Counted from the first letter of the stretch, positions 1 through 7,818 are shown. The stretch: 64,000 nucleotides of DNA from Leptospira alstonii serovar Sichuan str. 79601 (GCF_000347175.1 NZ_ANIK01000056.1:1-64000), one strand, 5' to 3'. Translations and numbers: made by a program. The notes: a model not told the origin generated them from the sequence alone.

Positions 1-1535
1 CTCAGACCTTGTGTTATCAATGAACCTCGTCAGAGATGGATCCTAAAGGATAATTCCTTTTGGACTGCGGATGGGTTTTATCGTTTGAAGGATACCAATG
101 GTACGGCTATATCTCAAGAAACTCTAAGGACAATTATAACCACACCTTAGACTCTTCGATGGACGACTGGACGAAAACCGTGGCCACTCCCGGAAACATC
201 AGCATTAAAACTTTCATAGCTTGGAACTTGGGAAACGACCGCTACTTCATTAACTCCAAAGGCTCTGAAAAAAATACCACGTCCATTTACTACAATCCAG
301 AAAGCGGACATCTCGCTCAATATAATCCCGCTAACGGATCTCTCTATTGTATGTATTCTAAGGTGAATGATAATAAATGGAATTGGGTTCAATGGGGATT
401 GTGCAGCGACGCAGCGATCAGTAAGGATAATCCCGCCTATTGGAACGTCCAACTTGAAACCGACGAGGGAGGGATGATCACCGACTACAAAGGTAATGTC
501 CTAAGAGTTACCAGGTATGGATCGAATTGGGGCGTTGCATATGCAGCTAAACCTTCTTATTTGGAAAAAGATACCGCCAATAGTCCGACCTCTCTGTTTA
601 CCGTTGATAAAAATTTACTGGATTGGGCGCGTTACACGGCGGGCAATCTCGGTAAGACAGGACAGTATTGTCCGGCCGGTAACAAGGGAAGTCTTGCATA
701 TAAAAGGGTAAAAAGAACCTTACCGTCCGATTTTCAATTAACGGATGAGTGGATTCGAAGACTATTTGCGATAGCGGTTTCGGTTGGACCCGTAGGTGAG
801 GGCGATGCCCATGGGATGTGCGGCGTTTGTCTGCTTCATAGCTTTCAGATGATAGCTGAGCTTCAGGAGTATCATTCTCAAGGACCTCTTCAGAGTGGAG
901 GTTACTTTTTCGATACCAACTTCAATGTGGATCCTTTCGTCTCGTTTGGACAACGTTATCCGCTGTTGGATATGTTGCTGACGGATATTCCTAGAATATA
1001 CGGTCCCGCCAATAGGAGAACCGTACAGTTAGCATTGGCATCGGCTAGAACTATGTTGCCTCAGTACAACTGGATTCTTTCTAACGAATACTCTACTCGG
1101 TCCGCGATACGATCCCACATTAACACACTTATAAATTCTCCCACCGGAAGCATTTGGCTGGGATTATTATGGCAACGTGATACGGATGGAACGATATCAG
1201 GGCATGCCGTTCCGATTCTTAGGACCTCTCAGGGGATCGTGGTAATTACAACGAATTCGTATTCGTATTCGTTTTGGCCGGGATTTGACCTGTTCAGGAA
1301 CGATTTAACACCCACCAGCGATCCGCTCCAGGTAATAAATAGACTGGAATCGAGTAGGACTCTGACAGGATTTACAACGATACAATTAGCTGGGGTTTAC
1401 CACAATACTTTCGACTTCGTAATTGCTAACAGGAATTGCACCGGAGAAGGCGAAGACAGAAGAGGTACAGGAGAATACCCGACCGGCGCATCCGTAAATC
1501 AGTGTCCGGAGGAGGGGCGATGCACACGGCTTTAA
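1..1535 (+). pseudogene. VM (virulence-modifying, DUF1561) toxin gene, 5'-truncated by the window and frameshifted
   Basis: The translation matches the leptospiral VM family (PF07598): secreted proteins with ricin-B-like lectin repeats followed by a C-terminal toxin (DNase-like) domain, restricted to pathogenic species. Bases 1-93 read in frame 1 as lectin-like sequence ([20 protein letters not shown]). From about base 93 the family sequence continues in frame 3 ([17 protein letters not shown]). One T appears to be missing where GATTAC is expected and GATAC is present. Frame 1 then meets a stop at about base 150. From 93 to 1535 the frame is open, with typical VM blocks ([29 protein letters not shown]) to its natural end. 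So the gene is either a recent single-base pseudogene or a sequencing error. Family is near certain. Whether it is dead depends on the unseen 5' end and on base accuracy. Confidence 0.85.
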
Positions 1536-1557
1536 GTCGGTGATCTGGAATAAAACT

Positions 1558-1583
1558 TTTCCCAATTATCCCGAATAGGACAT
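1558..1583 (-). repeat. dispersed island element, copy 1
   Basis: On the minus strand it reads ATGTCCTAT, TCGGGA, TAATTGGGAAA. This is the full-length form of the element found between small genes up to 13575. It lies just after the VM gene and marks the left edge of the AT-rich island. Confidence 0.6.
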
Positions 1584-1647
1584 AGAGGAATGTGCCCTAT
1601 AGATGAAAATTCTTCTGATTGAAAAGTCTTACTAATTAATTGGGAGA

Positions 1648-1694
1648 TTAACTATAAATTAGATACATTTATAACGTATTTTATTTATAGTTAA
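1648..1694. repeat. 12-bp perfect inverted repeat
   Basis: TTAACTATAAAT at 1648-1659 is the exact reverse complement of 1683-1694, with a 23-base loop. There is no G/C-rich stem or T-run, so a terminator is unlikely. It could be an operator or a mobile-element end. Nothing else is recognisable in 1590-1946. Confidence 0.4.
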
Positions 1695-1946
1695 AAAGAG
1701 CAATTTAGAGCAAAAAAGATATTTTACAAAGATCTGGGTACAATATATCTGGGTCTATAAGTTAGTTATAGGATTTTAGGTCATTTTTAGGTAGATTCGC
1801 TCTATAGAACCCTTGTAAGAGTTTGTTTAAATTGGTAAAATTACTGGTGAAAATATACATGGATATGCCTTTTTGCGGAATTTCCCCAAATTCAGAGTTC
1901 GATAATTTCTCTCATTTAATTTTAAGATTCTCATAAACCTGCCCAA

Positions 1947-2540
1947 ATGAACCTAACAAATCTTTCATTTGTATTATTAGCTCAAAATCACAACCCTACC
2001 GTGGTAGTAGAAGATTTCTGGAAAAGCGTAGGCGTAATTAATGACGCTTCAGAAATTAAAAAAGAAAACCTTATAATTACACCTGGCTTGTCGCAATTAC
2101 ATCTGGAATCAGGTGAGAAAATTGTTGTTGATCCAAATAGATTCCAGGTTCTTAGCAACTCTAAAGAGAAATTAGTTCACATTTTAAACAGCTATTGTAA
2201 GAATCTTCGCTATATTCAGGGACAAGCACTTGGATTTAACTTTAATATAGTAACGAAACCTAACATATACAAAGAATATTTAACAAGAATTTTATGGGAT
2301 GCAGTCCCCGATCTAATTAACTTAGCATTTCAAAAAACATATAATAATTCTATTGCAACAATCAATCTGGACATAAGTTCAGAGGATCAGGCCGTTTTTT
2401 CATTTAACTTTAATTATGACTTTGTAAATACGGCATTAGGTGATTTGAAAATTAATTTTCAATTAGAATGGGAAAATTGTGAAAATAATGCTAAAGATTT
2501 TGTTTCCAATTTAGAAAAAGGGAGTTTAAGCAAAGTATAA
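1947..2540 (+). CDS. hypothetical protein (197 aa), first gene of a three-gene operon
   Basis: I do not recognise this family. The protein has no signal peptide or membrane segment. It alternates charged and beta-prone stretches, with a central LHLESGEKIVVDPNRFQV segment reminiscent of small adaptor-like domains but not assignable. It starts MNLTN, the same five residues as the gene at 3742. The stop is followed after three bases by the ATG of the next gene, and that gene overlaps the third, so the three are probably co-transcribed and translationally coupled. Strong A/T bias at third positions marks it as part of the accessory island. Its neighbours give no functional clue. Confidence 0.6.
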   Translation: MNLTNLSFVLLAQNHNPTVVVEDFWKSVGVINDASEIKKENLIITPGLSQLHLESGEKIVVDPNRFQVLSNSKEKLVHILNSYCKNLRYIQGQALGFNFNIVTKPNIYKEYLTRILWDAVPDLINLAFQKTYNNSIATINLDISSEDQAVFSFNFNYDFVNTALGDLKINFQLEWENCENNAKDFVSNLEKGSLSKV

Positions 2541-2543
2541 ATT

Positions 2544-3098
2544 ATGGAAGAGATCTTCAATTCACTTACTTTTTACTCAACAATAATTTCTAATGATCTA
2601 ATTTCAGTATCAAATAAAATATATCAAAAGCGACTATTATATTTATTTGATATTGAATTGAAGAAAATTTCAAGTGAAACCATCAAAAAAGATTTAAAAA
2701 AGAAGTTCAATGAATTTCTCAGTATTATGTATGATATTCTTAATGGACAAGAACATGTGAAGATTTGTCCAGATCCGTCGGTTTATCTTATAGGGAACTA
2801 TGGAACCAACTATAGTATTCATTTTGAAATTTTTCCCTCTTCCGAAAATGCAGATGATTCTCTTGAATGTGCCATGACAATTTTTCATAATAAAGAAAAT
2901 ATTGCAAATGAGTTCGGCCTTATTAATGAGATTGCAAATAGTTTAAAAGCCTTTATTCAAAAAACTACAATTAACGATGAGAATCATATTCCTAAAACGG
3001 CTCCTAGAGTTTCTGCTAGATCTCTTAATTCGATTTCAGATCAAAAATCAAATGTATCCAAATCACCTTCTACCAAAGCCTGGATACCAGCTTTATAA
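2544..3098 (+). CDS. hypothetical protein (184 aa), second gene of the operon
   Basis: Unknown family. The first 70 residues look helical (SNKIYQKRLLYLFDIELKKI). They are followed by a beta-rich middle (VYLIGNYGTNYSIHFEIFP), a helical stretch and a Ser-rich, low-complexity C-terminal tail of about 35 residues. The next gene starts inside that tail in another frame, so the tail may be unconstrained. No catalytic motif, signal peptide or membrane segment is visible. Close spacing to the genes before and after suggests the three products act together, perhaps as a complex; this is inference from layout only. Confidence 0.55.
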   Translation: MEEIFNSLTFYSTIISNDLISVSNKIYQKRLLYLFDIELKKISSETIKKDLKKKFNEFLSIMYDILNGQEHVKICPDPSVYLIGNYGTNYSIHFEIFPSSENADDSLECAMTIFHNKENIANEFGLINEIANSLKAFIQKTTINDENHIPKTAPRVSARSLNSISDQKSNVSKSPSTKAWIPAL

Positions 3099-3642
3099 TT
3101 TCGACAATTTAGAGTATCAAGATCATTGGTTATTGAGATTTACAGAATGTGATCTTAATGAACCAATGCTGATTGAAGAAAAATTAAACCCTGCAATTAT
3201 TGCAAAAGAAGAGGGAGAGTTCACGCGGTATTCCATAAATAAAATGCCTCCATCTAGAACAGAGGATATAAAAATTAAGGTTTTAGATCCGTTTCCTCCT
3301 CCTTTTTATGAGAGTAATGCAACTGAATTTATAGAATCAAAAGATATTCGATTTTTTATTGAAAATAAACGAAGATTTTTTGGTTTAAAGGTCAAAGATT
3401 TTCATAATCATGTTGGTAAATTTCCTAAAACCTTACCAGGGAAGCCGTCCGTAGAAGAAACTAAGGAATTTAAAGTAATCGTTCTTCACAAACCGTTAAT
3501 GGTTAATTTCTCTCACTGTGAATTTCAAATTACTATTGATGGAAATCCAGTGGAAAAATTAGAGAGTAAGGGTTGGGGCCAAAAAGTTCGACATCTTATG
3601 AAAGCTCGAATTGTTGAATTAGCAATTGCCTCGTGGATTTAA
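3052..3642 (+). CDS. hypothetical protein (196 aa), third gene of the operon
   Basis: The frame is open from 2977, but the ATG at 3052 (MYPNHLLPKPGY) is preferred because the upstream part reads as the shadow of the previous gene's tail. It overlaps that gene by 47 bases. The product is a soluble protein rich in beta-prone segments (LLRFTECDL, FKVIVLHKPLMVNF) with many prolines. I see no known domain. The order of three overlapping genes is kept compact, as in small defence or toxin-antitoxin-like operons, but nothing in the sequences proves such a role. Confidence 0.5.
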   Translation: MYPNHLLPKPGYQLYNFDNLEYQDHWLLRFTECDLNEPMLIEEKLNPAIIAKEEGEFTRYSINKMPPSRTEDIKIKVLDPFPPPFYESNATEFIESKDIRFFIENKRRFFGLKVKDFHNHVGKFPKTLPGKPSVEETKEFKVIVLHKPLMVNFSHCEFQITIDGNPVEKLESKGWGQKVRHLMKARIVELAIASWI

Positions 3643-3741
3643 TCGTCAAACATCCAATAGATCTTTAGGCTTTACTTTCAACCTCTTTGAAATCTTAAAA
3701 ATAGAGTAAGATTATCCATTTTCGAAGTCCTTAATAATAAT

Positions 3742-4167
3742 ATGAACCTTACTAATATATTTATGGAAGCATTAGAAGTTACACCTAGAGAAGCAGGAAG
3801 ATTTATTTATATGCATTACGGTATTTATTTACCAAATGAGTGTAAGATTTTCCATAATAGGTATTTACATTTAAGATATTATCTTCGCAAGATTTTGGAC
3901 AAATTTTCTGAAGTAGTTTCAGCTTATCCTCTAGGGATTTTTCTTTATGAACTTTCAAAAAGGGTATATACTCCTGATATTCTTCTAGGAAAACTTTTCG
4001 CTGAAAATCCGGGAATTCCTGAAAAGATTCGTTCTGACGTACGAGAGATATATGGGGAGCCAGAAGGAGACTCACGACCATTTGTATATCGTGTGAAGCA
4101 TCGTCGCCGCATTGAACGCATACAGGAGAGTTGGTTGTATAAAAACTTCCACAAGAAAAACATTTAG
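3742..4167 (+). CDS. hypothetical protein (141 aa) with a C-terminal motif shared with the 4411 gene
   Basis: Unknown family. The last 20 residues (RIERIQESWLYKNF) match the end of the small protein at 4411 (RLSRMQDSWVYKLF). Between the two, differences at CGC/CGA, CAG/CAA, AGT/AGC, AAA/AAG and TTC/TTT are synonymous in this frame. That supports real or ancestral coding on the plus strand. However, most of this frame lies opposite the minus-strand zinc-ribbon gene at 3803-4300. Either one is real and the other accidental, or both are used. The start MNLTN resembles that of the gene at 1947. There is no good ribosome-binding site. Confidence 0.4.
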   Translation: MNLTNIFMEALEVTPREAGRFIYMHYGIYLPNECKIFHNRYLHLRYYLRKILDKFSEVVSAYPLGIFLYELSKRVYTPDILLGKLFAENPGIPEKIRSDVREIYGEPEGDSRPFVYRVKHRRRIERIQESWLYKNFHKKNI

Positions 4168-4300
4168 TGATTGTTATTGATTTACATTTTGAACAGAATA
4201 CTGGAGGACTCAAATTAGACGAATACCTTTCGAGTTTTAAACATTCTTCGTTATTACATAATGTATATCTATATGAAATCATAATTTCTTTTTCTATCAT
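3803..4300 (-). CDS. double zinc-ribbon protein of unknown function (165 aa)
   Basis: Residues 15-64 hold four cysteine pairs: CNNEEC, CSKC, CFSC and CVQC, the last followed by GDD. This spacing is typical of two stacked zinc ribbons, as in DUF2321-like small proteins. The rest (about residues 70-165) is helical and charged with no known motif. A second ATG at codon 7 has an A/G-rich sequence before it and could be the real start. The gene overlaps the plus-strand reading frame 3742-4167 by 365 bases, and the second half of the ribbon lies in the overlap. The cysteine pattern is hard to explain by chance, so I favour this strand as expressed. Confidence 0.55.
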   Translation of the reverse strand: MIEKEIMISYRYTLCNNEECLKLERYSSNLSPPVFCSKCKSITITKCFSCGSFYTTNSPVCVQCGDDASHDIQMVVSLLLAPHISLVRQNESFQEFPDFQRKVFLEEYQEYIPFLKVHKEKSLEDKLKLLQKICPKSCEDNILNVNTYYGKSYTHLVNKYRNAYK

Positions 4301-4350
4301 AGAACATTAAAATTCATTTATATGATTTAAGTTGTCAATTTGTTTTCTAT

Positions 4351-4371
4351 TTTATTTCCCTTATAGGACAT
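4351..4371 (-). repeat. dispersed island element, copy 2
   Basis: The minus strand reads ATGTCCTAT then AAGGGAAATAAA. It lies between the divergent starts of the genes at 4300 and 4411. About 15 bases further on the minus strand is TTGACAACTTAAAT, matching the TTGACAAT motif downstream of other copies. Confidence 0.6.
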
Positions 4372-4410
4372 AGGATTTGTCTTTCATAATTTTTTTTATA
4401 CTAACTATAT

Positions 4411-4605
4411 ATGGATAAATCTCAAGAACAAGTTTTGGATATTCTTATAGATAATATCCATAATAAGAATAATGATGAAGAAAATCATTACTTAAAAGAA
4501 GCTTATAAGATTCATCAAAGATTATCTCGAATGCAAGATAGCTGGGTTTATAAGTTATTTTTGAAGATCCAGAGTGGCAACCCATTTAGCCATTGGAAGA
4601 AGTGA
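4411..4605 (+). CDS. small hypothetical protein (64 aa)
   Basis: Short, mostly helical and charged protein that ends with RLSRMQDSWVYKLF, a motif shared with the C-terminus of the 3742 gene. The codon pattern between the two copies is synonymous at third positions. It may be a trimmed relative of that gene. Its last 51 bases overlap the 3' end of the convergent gene at 4555-4947, so the pair repeats the tail-to-tail layout seen throughout this island. No function can be given. Confidence 0.5.
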   Translation: MDKSQEQVLDILIDNIHNKNNDEENHYLKEAYKIHQRLSRMQDSWVYKLFLKIQSGNPFSHWKK

Positions 4606-4947
4606 AGCTTTTAAAATTACAAACGGAAGTCTTGTAAGTTGCGTTGCAATGGGCTGTTCGTAAACAAATGCTACAAAAAACCATACATTCTCTTTATTAA
4701 TTTCTGAATTAAATTGTTCAATGGAATTATTCGGAATACCAAATGATAAAGGAACTGCTTCTAAACCAGAACATTTCCATAAAGCCCAGGGCAAGTATTC
4801 ATTGTCAAATAATACTATTGTTAATTCTCTTTTAAAATAGTTTGAAATACCACTTTGCCAAGGGAGGGTAGCTTGCCGAGTATGATAAATTTCTTCACTT
4901 AACTTTGAAGATAGTCTATTCGCCTCATCTTTATATGTTTCACTCAT
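4555..4947 (-). CDS. hypothetical protein (130 aa), convergent with the 4411 gene
   Basis: Unknown soluble protein. It has tryptophan-rich and beta-prone segments (LTIVLFDNEYLPWALWKCSG, NVWFFVAFVYEQPIATQL) and no signal peptide. Upstream of its ATG lies a perfect 24-bp palindrome (4967-4990) and then a copy of the dispersed element, so its promoter region is compact and possibly operator-controlled. It converges with the 4411 gene with a 51-base overlap. Confidence 0.55.
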   Translation of the reverse strand: MSETYKDEANRLSSKLSEEIYHTRQATLPWQSGISNYFKRELTIVLFDNEYLPWALWKCSGLEAVPLSFGIPNNSIEQFNSEINKENVWFFVAFVYEQPIATQLTRLPFVILKASLLPMAKWVATLDLQK

Positions 4948-4966
4948 TTTGATTATTACAGTTAAT

Positions 4967-4990
4967 AATTCAGAAATTAATTTCTGAATT
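4967..4990. promoter_or_regulatory. perfect 24-bp palindrome upstream of the 4947 gene
   Basis: AATTCAGAAATT is followed directly by its exact reverse complement. It ends 20 bases before the minus-strand start codon at 4947, a position fit for an operator. The half-sequence AATTTCTGAATT recurs at 4699-4710 inside the gene, and a close relative lies just upstream of the gene at 5365. Confidence 0.45.
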
Positions 4991-5021
4991 GTTGTTAGGA
5001 AATGTCAATAAAATTAGATTA

Positions 5022-5056
5022 CATTTTCTTATAGGACATTAGAAAATTAGGCTAAA
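5022..5056 (-). repeat. dispersed island element, copy 3
   Basis: The minus strand reads TTTTAGCCTAATTTTCT, ATGTCCTAT, then AAGAAAATG. The TAGCCTAAT lead-in is also present at the copies near 10500 and, as TAGCTTAAT, near 12235. A TTGACA lies about 12 bases beyond on the same strand, upstream of the gene at 4947. Confidence 0.55.
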
Positions 5057-5069
5057 ATTGAGTTTCTTC

Positions 5070-5288
5070 TTATCGCACCGAATGATACAGATTTACCAAC
5101 TCAATCCATCGAGCCAACTTTACTTCGTTTTCCTTAGATTTAGGTAAATCAGTTGGCAATTGTAAACGTAGATGGATGTCAATGTAAGCGTTAAGGAGCC
5201 TCGGATTTACTGAGAATTACGTAAGATTCCAATCTTCTTGAGTGAGATAATTCGTGATGTCAGATATCGATCCTTTGCTTTTGGGCAT
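5070..5288 (-). pseudogene. small gene broken by an in-frame stop
   Basis: An ATG at 5288 follows a good ribosome-binding site (AGGAGTT, about 7 bases upstream). The frame reads MPKSKGSISDITNYLTQEDW and then meets TAA at codon 24. After it the same frame is open for 48 more codons of protein-like sequence (PRLLNAYIDIHLRLQLP, NEVKLARWIELVNLYHS) to a stop at 5070. The simplest reading is a gene of about 72 codons killed by one nonsense change. Family unknown. Confidence 0.45.
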
Positions 5289-5364
5289 ACTTTTTAACTC
5301 CTACAATTCTATCAGTGGGAATCATTGAAGAATGAATTTCTGAAATTTGCCCAACTAATGGAAT

Positions 5365-5646
5365 ATGGAACTAATAATCACTGAAGAATATGCAGATAAA
5401 ATCGCTGAAGAATTACGACTCGCAATAAGAAAGGCATTAGTCGGCAGACCTTTTTCATCTATTGAAGATGGCATAGTTTTTGAAGATCATACAGCGATTA
5501 TGGGTGGATTTGCCGACCCTGCTGGTAAATTGATCATACATCAGCATAACCAAGAACGTCCTTATTATAAAGGTAGTTATCGAAAAATGTTAGATATTAC
5601 TGTTCAATTTTGTAAGGGCTATGTGAATAACTTCAAGGAAGTTTGA
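5365..5646 (+). CDS. hypothetical protein (93 aa), first of a convergent pair
   Basis: Small soluble protein with a helical start (YADKIAEELRLAIRKAL) and a beta-like middle (DGIVFEDHTAIMGGFADPAGKLIIH), ending helical. I do not recognise the fold. Its stop lies 14 bases inside the 3' end of the opposing gene 5633-5926. The upstream sequence GAATTTCTGAAATTTGCCC resembles the half-palindrome at 4967 and the leader of the gene at 1947 (TGCCCAA before the ATG). Confidence 0.55.
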   Translation: MELIITEEYADKIAEELRLAIRKALVGRPFSSIEDGIVFEDHTAIMGGFADPAGKLIIHQHNQERPYYKGSYRKMLDITVQFCKGYVNNFKEV

Positions 5647-5926
5647 ACTGATACTCTTTATCGTCAAGCCTCAGCAATAGTAATTTCCTAAGATCTAATT
5701 CACAACTATTAGCAATTTGTCTTAGATTTCTTTCAAAACTTTCCAGATTTTCAGTCTTGATACCTTTTAAAAAACAAGTAGATCTTGGTATCTTATCGTC
5801 ATTATAAGGATGAATAATTGATAAACAAAGATCCTTTAAACTTTCATAGAATTCTTTATAAGCTTCTATCGAAGCTTCTTTGCTGTCTGGGATCTTGTGT
5901 GCGTCAAAAGAAATAAGTAAATCCAT
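5633..5926 (-). CDS. hypothetical protein (97 aa), second of a convergent pair
   Basis: Small protein, mainly alpha-helical by eye (ASIEAYKEFYESLKDLCLSI, LESFERNLRQIANSCELDLR), with no known motif. It converges with the 5365 gene with a 14-base 3' overlap. The pair has the same tail-to-tail geometry as the A/B modules elsewhere in the island, but neither protein looks like an A or B family member. It lies just beside the IS1595-type element. Confidence 0.5.
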   Translation of the reverse strand: MDLLISFDAHKIPDSKEASIEAYKEFYESLKDLCLSIIHPYNDDKIPRSTCFLKGIKTENLESFERNLRQIANSCELDLRKLLLLRLDDKEYQFKLP

Positions 5927-5957
5927 AATTTAGGATTTGTATAATGGCATTAGAATG

Positions 5958-6898
5958 AGTCAAACATTTTATTCTAATAAACTCCTCTCTAATAACTCAT
6001 AGAATATCTTCTTATTCTTCCTATTATTGAACTTAAAAGTAAATTCATCAATATAAGCTTGCAAATACTTACCTGATACATGATGAAAAGAACCGACCAA
6101 GCCTCTTTTAAATATTGACCAAAATGCTTCCACATTATTTACATGGATTCCGTTAAATGCATATTGATGTTGACTATGATTTATCTTTTGATGCTCGTAA
6201 CCTCTCTTATCAAGAATCTTATAAGATTTAAATTCATCAGTCATAATTGTAGAGTCTTTAGTTGCTACTTTTTCTAATATTTCTAAAAGCTGTTTTCCAG
6301 TTAATTTCTGACCTAGCTTATTTGGAAGAGCGACAGTTGCATAAATTTTATCTTTTTCACGATTATATACACCAACAATAGGTGTCTTTAAAGTTCCCCT
6401 ACCTCTTTTTGGTTTTTGTTTAATTTTAGGACTAGTGGAAACATATGCTTCATCGATTTCAAAAATTGCTTTGAAAACATTCTTAGTTGTAACCTGTCCC
6501 ATGGCCTTACGGATTTGATGAACCATTCTCCAGCTCGTTTTATAAGACCCTCTAATCTCTCTATGAACTTGACAAGCTGACATTCCTTTCTTTGCATTTG
6601 TTACAAGATGAATTACATAAAGCCATTTTCTTAAATCTAATTTTGAATCCTTGAAGATAGAGGACTTAAAAATACTGAAAGAATTGTTACATGAATTACA
6701 TTGGAATTTTCGCGGAGTCTCTTTCCTGTGTACAACTCTTTTAGAATCGCAATGGGAACAGCGAACACCTTTGGGGTATTTGATATGAAGAAAATAGTCA
6801 ATTACATCCATTTCTGTAGGAAACCTTTCCATTAGTTCCAGAAAAGAAATTCCGATTGCTCTGACTATAGTGGTTTGACTACCCTTGCCCATAAGCAA
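5958..6898 (-). mobile_element. IS1595-family insertion sequence, approximate extent
   Basis: One intact transposase gene fills the element. AGTCAAAC occurs in inverted orientation near both edges (5958-5965 and 6873-6880), but the match does not extend and no clear 8-bp target duplication is visible. The ends are therefore approximate, and the right one may lie inside the annotated transposase start. Confidence 0.45.
5969..6892 (-). CDS. IS1595-family (ISXO2-like) transposase
   Basis: The protein begins with the family's helical lead (LELMERFPTEMDVIDYFLHI), then a zinc ribbon: CSHC at about residue 45 and CNSC about 20 residues later. The ISXO2-like DDE-type core follows, with EIDEAYV, MTDEFKSY and HVNNVEAFWSIFKRG carrying the acidic and Asn/Glu catalytic positions. 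The length (about 307 aa) is normal and no frameshift is seen, so it could be active. The ATG at 6892 is used; MERFPTEM at about 6832 is an alternative closer to typical family starts. It transposes by cutting and rejoining its own ends and is probably one agent of change in this island. Confidence 0.85.
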   Translation of the reverse strand: MGKGSQTTIVRAIGISFLELMERFPTEMDVIDYFLHIKYPKGVRCSHCDSKRVVHRKETPRKFQCNSCNNSFSIFKSSIFKDSKLDLRKWLYVIHLVTNAKKGMSACQVHREIRGSYKTSWRMVHQIRKAMGQVTTKNVFKAIFEIDEAYVSTSPKIKQKPKRGRGTLKTPIVGVYNREKDKIYATVALPNKLGQKLTGKQLLEILEKVATKDSTIMTDEFKSYKILDKRGYEHQKINHSQHQYAFNGIHVNNVEAFWSIFKRGLVGSFHHVSGKYLQAYIDEFTFKFNNRKNKKIFYELLERSLLE

Positions 6899-6923
6899 TA
6901 TTATAAGGACGGAATGGACAAAA

Positions 6924-7082
6924 ATGGGAGAAGCAGAGAAAAAACTCTCAAAAGCTCAAGAAAAAAAGATCCTGAAAATAACAGAAAAGCTCAGAAGTAA
7001 TCCTGAGCTAATTTTGTGGGTTGAATTAGCAATCTCTCAATATGAAAAAGTAACGAAAGGTAGGAAAAAATTTAAAGAGTAA
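6924..7082 (+). CDS. small hypothetical protein (52 aa)
   Basis: Highly charged, Lys-rich helical peptide (EAEKKLSKAQEKKILKITEK). The open frame extends upstream to a TTG inside the transposase, but the ATG at 6924 is the natural start. It lies directly beside the IS end, so it may be the 3' remainder of a gene cut by the insertion. It precedes the family B gene at 7123 by 40 bases and may share its transcript. Confidence 0.35.
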   Translation: MGEAEKKLSKAQEKKILKITEKLRSNPELILWVELAISQYEKVTKGRKKFKE

Positions 7083-7122
7083 TTTTGCTACTATTTAAAT
7101 ATCAAATCACAGGATTAAAAAG

Positions 7123-7383
7123 ATGCTAACAGAAGATCTTATTGCTAAAGATGCCATATTAGAGAGACATAGGAAACGAGCACTTCGTGATACAAATAAA
7201 TCTACAGAAACAAGAATCGTTGAATTTTTAAAAGACAAACAATTTAAGATTACTGGCTTAGGTTATCCCAAAGATAAAATCATATTAACCTTAGAAATAG
7301 CTCTTCCCAATACAGATGAAGATTTTTTCATTTCAGAAGAAATATCTAGTATTCTAATAGATGCCCATGGAGGAATTAGTTAG
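7123..7383 (+). CDS. family B small protein (86 aa), module 1
   Basis: Paralogue of the product at 13220-13513: AILERHRKRALRDTNK with IVEFLKDKQF here against AILKRHKNYRLDAKEN with LLEFLKDKRI there. Both then show alternating hydrophobic residues (ILTLEIALP / IGLKITFP) and an acidic EE segment. That suggests a helix, a beta-sheet and a final helix. AGGA lies 8 bases before the ATG. It converges on the family A gene at 7388 with a 4-base gap. In this module the pair is inverted relative to the three modules at 11674-13513. Function unknown. Confidence 0.6.
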   Translation: MLTEDLIAKDAILERHRKRALRDTNKSTETRIVEFLKDKQFKITGLGYPKDKIILTLEIALPNTDEDFFISEEISSILIDAHGGIS

Positions 7384-7387
7384 GATT

Positions 7388-7681
7388 TCAATTCTCGAAA
7401 ACAGAAGAATTAAGACTTTCAATATCTACTTGGGATGAAGGCAGAATTTCACTTATATCAATAACATTGAACTTTCTTAAATGTGGGCCAGGTATAATGA
7501 GGTCTAATTCAAAATTTAGATAGAGATTATCAGAGTCTATTTTTTCAAATGAATTTATTTTTCCTGTTACAATTTCATTGGAATTCGTAAGGATAGTTAT
7601 TACTTCTCTATCAATTTTTCTTCGCAAATTGATTTCACTTTTTATGATATTTACATATTTATTATGGTCATCTATATTCAT
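7388..7681 (-). CDS. family A small protein (97 aa), module 1
   Basis: Aligns by eye with the products at 11674, 12323 and 12927. All have a helical N-terminus ending near an I-x-S or I-x-G step, then an I-T-I/L strand, a turn and I-x-x-G-K/E (here VITILTNSNEIVTGKI), then two further strands and a closing strand. This strand-turn-G pattern over about 75 residues resembles a small beta barrel such as Sm-like folds, but that is only an impression. It is paired tail to tail with the family B gene at 7123. The upstream region carries the conserved ATTGACAAT...CGTATAT motif. Confidence 0.6.
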   Translation of the reverse strand: MNIDDHNKYVNIIKSEINLRRKIDREVITILTNSNEIVTGKINSFEKIDSDNLYLNFELDLIIPGPHLRKFNVIDISEILPSSQVDIESLNSSVFEN

Positions 7682-7694
7682 AATAGCAAAATGG

Positions 7695-7719
7695 ATATAC
7701 GCAAAATCAGATTGTCAAT
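7695..7719 (-). promoter_or_regulatory. conserved upstream motif of family A gene (module 1)
   Basis: On the minus strand, ATTGACAAT (7719-7711, a 9-base palindrome) is followed after exactly 9 bases by CGTATAT (7701-7695). The same two blocks with the same 9-base gap lie before the family A gene at 11674. TTGACA could be a -35 box, but the spacing to TATAT is 13, so a protein-binding site is as likely. Confidence 0.45.
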
Positions 7720-7818
7720 CTTTTTTATTAAAAGTATAAAAAACTAAGCATTCATTATATAATAAAAGAGAATAGAATTTATTATTTCATGTTTCTATTA
7801 TATTCCGAATCAAATAAT

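Noticed and set aside
3945..4163. 72-codon minus-strand frame inside the 3742 gene
   Set aside because: It is a shadow of the overlapping frames and has no start signal or relatives.
5958..6880. Exact IS1595 terminal inverted repeats at AGTCAAAC
   Set aside because: Only 8 bases match and no target duplication flanks them, so exact ends are not claimed.
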